The position numbers and the translations under genes are program-made. The notes below the pieces were generated by a model. The model saw nothing but the letters and a program-made list of their open reading frames with translations. It was not told where the DNA came from and did not search any database. 7,270 nt of DNA. Origin: Thermococci archaeon (GTDB lineage: Archaea > Methanobacteriota_B > Thermococci > Thermococcales > Thermococcaceae). Location of the stretch: contig QMUE01000058.1 of the NCBI GenBank assembly GCA_003663535.1, positions 1-7,270 of the forward strand, in the 5' to 3' direction. This document shows positions 4,984-7,270 of the stretch, piece after piece. Positions within the stretch are counted from its first letter, which is position 1. Each line of letters begins with the position of its first letter.

Positions 4984-5577
4984 ATGCAATCTTATGTGCT
5001 GGCATTTCCAGAGAGAAAATGGGAAAACTATTTGCTTTCAATAAATGAGGAGCCAATGATAAGGATAGTTGAAAGAAGGCTCTTAACCTCAAAGAGAATT
5101 GATGAAGTGATTATGCTCATCAGAAAAAATGAGCTGAAAAAATTTTCCCTGCATGCTTCTAATCTTAAACCCCTAGATGCGAAAAACAAGCTTGAGGCTC
5201 TTTATAAAGCTTTACCCTCCTCAGGTGAAGTCTTCCTTGTTGAGGGCAACATGCCTTTGATAATGCCTTTTCTAGTAAATTATCTTTCCATGACGTTTCA
5301 TGAGCTGGAGTATGAGGCATTAATCCCAGGATGGGCTGATGGAACTCTTGAAGTCACTCATGCATTTTATGATTCAAAGGCTTTAAAGAATGCAATTGAA
5401 GTTTGTCTACTTGAAAATGAAAGAAAGTTGAGCTGTATTGCTGTACATCTTGATTACAAGAAGATTAGCATAGAAGAACTGAGCAGGAGAAATCCTAAAG
5501 TTACATTAAGCTTTTTTAAGGTAAGGACTGTTTTTGATGTGAAGTTTGCAGAAGAAAATTTAAAGAATGGACTTTAA
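4984..5577 (+). CDS. MobA-like nucleotidyltransferase homologue lacking catalytic motifs
   Basis: This 197-aa protein follows the GT-A-fold plan of MobA/CobY-type nucleotidyltransferases: N-terminal strand 'SYVLAF', 'EEPMIRIVERRL' (22-33, matching the G-K-P-L-I-E-R-V-I block), 'IDEVIMLI' (39-46), 'EVFLVEGNMPLIMPFLVNYL' (82-101), 'EALIPGWADGTLEVTHAFYD' (111-130) and the terminal 'FKVRTVFDVKFAEENL' (178-193, like the N-x-x-T-P-E-D-L end of MobA). The nucleotide-binding loop LAGGxSxRxGxDK is replaced by 'LAFPERKWENY' (6-16): the glycines and the lysine are gone and two positions appear deleted. The metal-binding Asp of the GDMP motif is Asn89. It therefore probably does not make MGD or a cobamide nucleotide and may serve as a regulatory or structural paralogue. 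It has its own leaderless promoter and converges on bioY with a 4-base overlap. The family call is by eye. Confidence 0.6.
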   Translation: MQSYVLAFPERKWENYLLSINEEPMIRIVERRLLTSKRIDEVIMLIRKNELKKFSLHASNLKPLDAKNKLEALYKALPSSGEVFLVEGNMPLIMPFLVNYLSMTFHELEYEALIPGWADGTLEVTHAFYDSKALKNAIEVCLLENERKLSCIAVHLDYKKISIEELSRRNPKVTLSFFKVRTVFDVKFAEENLKNGL

Positions 5578-6089
5578 ATTTTAACAGCAGTTTTAACTCT
5601 CTTTGCGATCAATATTGATAGGGCTCCTTTTCCAAGGTCTATTAATACAAAAGGTGCAACTCCCACTATAAATGCTTTTTTAAAGTCTCCGCCCATGAAG
5701 AGGCCTAATCTAAACCATCCAAGTAAATAAACCACAGAAATTGCTAAAAATGTTCCCAATATGTAATTTGAAATGTTTTCTTGTCTTTTACTGAAGAAAC
5801 CGACTAGATAGGCCGCTATGGGGAAAGCCATTAGATACCCTCCTGTTGGCCCATAAATATATGCAAATCCTCCACTGAAGCTTGCAAACACTGGGAGACC
5901 AATAGCACCCATGAATACGTATATTAATTGACTCAAGAATCCCAAGTGGGGCCCCAAAATAAGGCCACTTAACAAGACAAAGAGTAATTGAAAAGTTATC
6001 GGAACAGTCCCAATTGGAATCGAGATTTGAGCTCCAACTGCGGTTAATGCTACAAATAAAGCTGAATATGTAATATCTCTTGCTTTCAT
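5574..6089 (-). CDS. bioY: BioY, biotin-binding S component of an ECF transporter
   Basis: A 171-aa integral membrane protein of the BioY family, full length, with six predicted helices. Family features are 'ISIPIGTVPITFQLLFVLLS' (22-41), the glycine-rich stretch 'SGGFAYIYGPTGGYLMAFP' (72-90) and the C-terminal 'FVLIDLGKGALS' (147-158), which carries the conserved Asp151 and Lys154. BioY binds biotin with high affinity in the cytoplasmic membrane and is energised by an EcfA/EcfT module. Such a module is encoded divergently 141 bases away, which strongly supports biotin as substrate. Start ATG 6089 has a GGTGA site four bases upstream. Its stop overlaps that of the convergent MobA-like gene by four bases (shared TTAA), so there is no room for a separate terminator. 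Confidence 0.94.
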   Translation of the reverse strand: MKARDITYSALFVALTAVGAQISIPIGTVPITFQLLFVLLSGLILGPHLGFLSQLIYVFMGAIGLPVFASFSGGFAYIYGPTGGYLMAFPIAAYLVGFFSKRQENISNYILGTFLAISVVYLLGWFRLGLFMGGDFKKAFIVGVAPFVLIDLGKGALSILIAKRVKTAVKI

Positions 6090-6118
6090 TTTTTCACCTT
6101 TTGTGTCTTCATGTAGGT

Positions 6119-6137
6119 GAATTTAAAATTTTTATGA
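6119..6137 (-). promoter_or_regulatory. Promoter region of bioY
   Basis: Minus strand ATAAAAATTTTAAATTC is an AT-rich BRE/TATA-like stretch placed to start transcription near 6100-6108, just ahead of the GGTGA site (6094-6098). The exact TATA position cannot be decided between ATAAAAA and TTTTAAAT. Confidence 0.45.
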
Positions 6138-6155
6138 TTAACAGATTGAAGAGTT

Positions 6156-6202
6156 AGATTGTCTCATGGATAATTAGATCCATGAAGTCTCAAAGACAAT
6201 CT
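6156..6202. repeat. Nested inverted repeat in the bioY/bioMN divergent promoter region
   Basis: Outer arms AGATTGTCT (6156-6164) and AGACAATCT (6194-6202) are perfect reverse complements. Inner arms TCATGGAT (6164-6171) and ATCCATGA (6178-6185) are also perfect, around a six-base centre AATTAG. The left side is one continuous 16-base arm; the right side has an eight-base interruption (AGTCTCAA). The right end touches the TATA box of the ATPase gene. It is likely an operator for the biotin-transport genes, possibly two nested sites. Confidence 0.6.
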
Positions 6203-6209
6203 TTTAAAG
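6201..6209 (+). promoter_or_regulatory. TATA box of the bioM/ecfA operon
   Basis: CTTTTAAAG is centred about 27 bases before ATG 6231, predicting a leaderless or near-leaderless transcript. It overlaps the end of the inverted repeat at 6156-6202 by two bases, so a protein bound there would interfere with TBP/TFB. Confidence 0.5.
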
Positions 6210-6230
6210 TGTTGGTGTAAATTGTGTACG

Positions 6231-7019
6231 ATGATCGAAGTAAAGAATCTCTGGCACGTTTACAATGGAAAAAAAGCAGCTATTAGAGGGGTAGACCTTA
6301 CTGTTGGAAATGAAATAGTTGCGTTAGTCGGGCCCAATGGTTCGGGAAAAACTACTCTAGCAAAACACCTTAATGGCCTTTTAAAACCCACAAAGGGCAA
6401 TGTTGTTGTTGATGGAATGGATACAAGGGGATATAGTGTTGCAGAGCTAGCCAGAGTAGTGGGTTATGTTTTCCAAAATCCTGAGAACATGTTTTTTGAA
6501 GAAAATGTTTTCAAGGAAGTATCGTTTGGACCCAAGAACCTGGGTTTATCAGAGGATGAAGCTGAAGCCCGGGTTAAATGGGCACTGAAAGAAACAAATC
6601 TTAAGGGTTATGAAGACAGATCCCCCTATTCTCTCAGTGGGGGAGAAAAACAAAGGCTGGCCATTGCATGTATCTTGGCCATGAAACCTAAGTACATTAT
6701 TTTGGATGAGCCCACTACAGGCCTCGATGAAAAAAATGCGGGGGCTATAAAGAGGATAATTAGGAAGCTCTATTCTGAGGGCCATGGTATTCTTTTGATA
6801 ACTCATGAAATGGACCTTGTTCTTGAGCTTGCTGAGAGGGTTGTACTTCTATATGAAGGAAAGAAACTTTTCGATGGCGCTGTCAAGGAGTTTTTTGATC
6901 TTGATTTGAGAGCATATGACTTAGACAGACCTAGACTATTGGATATAAGCGAAAGACTGGGTATGGGATTTTTGAGGGATATTAATGAGTTCATAAACAC
7001 CTTGGGGATGATACCATGA
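6231..7019 (+). CDS. bioM: ECF transporter ATPase component (BioM/EcfA-type)
   Basis: A 262-aa ABC ATPase of the CbiO/EcfA class. Motifs in order are Walker A GPNGSGKTT (34-42), Q-loop 'VFQNPENMFFE' (80-90, with the FQNPExQ-like form usual in ECF ATPases), signature LSGGEKQRLAIA (135-146), Walker B 'YIILDEPTTGLD' (155-166) and switch His192 in 'THEMD'. It powers substrate uptake with the overlapping transmembrane gene and, by context, the divergent BioY. A single ATPase gene is seen, so it would work as a homodimer, as in BioMNY systems; a second ATPase could lie beyond the window. ATG 6231 fits the TATA spacing and the usual MIEVKNL start. TTG 6222, which adds three residues, has GGTG four bases upstream and remains possible. 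It overlaps the next gene by four bases (ATGA). Confidence 0.92.
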   Translation: MIEVKNLWHVYNGKKAAIRGVDLTVGNEIVALVGPNGSGKTTLAKHLNGLLKPTKGNVVVDGMDTRGYSVAELARVVGYVFQNPENMFFEENVFKEVSFGPKNLGLSEDEAEARVKWALKETNLKGYEDRSPYSLSGGEKQRLAIACILAMKPKYIILDEPTTGLDEKNAGAIKRIIRKLYSEGHGILLITHEMDLVLELAERVVLLYEGKKLFDGAVKEFFDLDLRAYDLDRPRLLDISERLGMGFLRDINEFINTLGMIP

Positions 7020-7270
7020 TGTACACTCTTTACTTGGATAGAGATTCTTTTCTTCATAAACTGGATCCCAGGGTTAAGATAATTGGTTCTTTCCTTGGAA
7101 TAATTACTTTCATACTGTTTAACTCTCCAAGCCTGTTGTTTGTGTTGTTTTTAACGATTATCTTGACTCTTGTTCTAATTGGGAAGATCCATGTTAGAGA
7201 AATATTCACTGTTTTGAAGCCTCTCATCCCTATAGCGATAGTTGCTATGGTTATATGGTCTTTTATCTTA
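7016..7270 (+). CDS. bioN: ECF transporter transmembrane component (BioN/EcfT-type), partial, 3' end outside window
   Basis: The frame opens at ATG 7016, overlapping the ATPase stop as ATGA, and stays open to the window edge (85 codons). The N-terminus 'LDRDSFLHKLDPRVKIIGSF' carries the hallmark HxLDPRxK motif of EcfT/CbiQ proteins. Two hydrophobic membrane segments follow ('LGIITFILFNSPSLLFVLFL' onward and 'PLIPIAIVAMVIWSFIL'). In the family, the coupling helices with Ala-Arg-Gly motifs that contact the ATPases lie further on, outside this window. A second ATG at 7019 is an equally good start. Position and overlap make it the partner of the ATPase, and the BioY gene across the promoter region points to biotin uptake. 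Confidence 0.88.
   Translation, partial: MMYTLYLDRDSFLHKLDPRVKIIGSFLGIITFILFNSPSLLFVLFLTIILTLVLIGKIHVREIFTVLKPLIPIAIVAMVIWSFIL

Noticed and set aside
6143..6161. Direct repeat AGATTG (6143-6148 and 6156-6161)
   Set aside because: Six-base repeat next to the nested dyad; too short to call separately, though it could be an extra half-site.
6225..6237. GATGATC near the ATPase start as a possible C box of a C/D sRNA
   Set aside because: No matching D, C' or D' boxes at suitable spacing, and it is explained by the start of the coding region.
6803..7057. Minus-strand open frame over the ATPase/EcfT junction
   Set aside because: Antisense to two recognised transporter genes; its serine/lysine-rich composition is typical of a shadow frame.

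Overview
The window comes from a hyperthermophilic euryarchaeon of the order Thermococcales. The evidence is the gene content (GAN nuclease, KEOPS Pcc-type subunit, archaeal ribosomal protein S3Ae), Shine-Dalgarno sites of the GGTGA/GGAGGTG type, BRE/TATA-like promoters with short or absent leaders, and T-rich terminators. The S3Ae N-terminus ([18 protein letters not shown]) looks more like Thermococcus than Pyrococcus. By eye the DNA is AT-rich, which fits one of the lower-GC Thermococcus species; the species was not determined.

Left part, plus strand (1-1703): an information-processing operon holding the 3' part of the GINS-associated RecJ-like nuclease (GAN), a small Pcc1-family protein that is probably the KEOPS subunit Pcc2, and S3Ae. 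It ends in a T-rich terminator. Central part, minus strand (1758-4864), read right to left: an unknown 206-aa protein overlapping a JAMM/MPN+ metalloprotease gene; an ArsR-family regulator with a CadC-like cysteine set followed by a MazG-like nucleotide pyrophosphohydrolase; an Lrp/AsnC regulator with its own promoter and terminator; and a DUF92/VTE6-like membrane protein related to prenyl-phosphate kinases. Right part: a MobA-like nucleotidyltransferase homologue that has lost its catalytic motifs (plus strand, 4984-5577), converging with a 4-base overlap on bioY (minus strand, 5574-6089). Divergent from bioY is the ECF energy module: the ATPase (BioM/EcfA, 6231-7019) and the start of the transmembrane component (BioN/EcfT), cut by the window edge. 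Together these three make a biotin ECF transporter.

Most genes belong to known families. The points worth following are a long nested dyad (6156-6202) in the bioY/bioMN divergent promoter region, the predicted metal-sensing ArsR controlling a MazG enzyme with a palindrome over its promoter, the apparently dead MobA-like protein, the unknown protein coupled to a JAMM protease, and the likely Pcc2. Several likely starts are internal to the longest open frames and are set here by Shine-Dalgarno placement. No CRISPR array, insertion sequence, rRNA or tRNA gene was seen. No gene-free stretch exceeds 300 bases.
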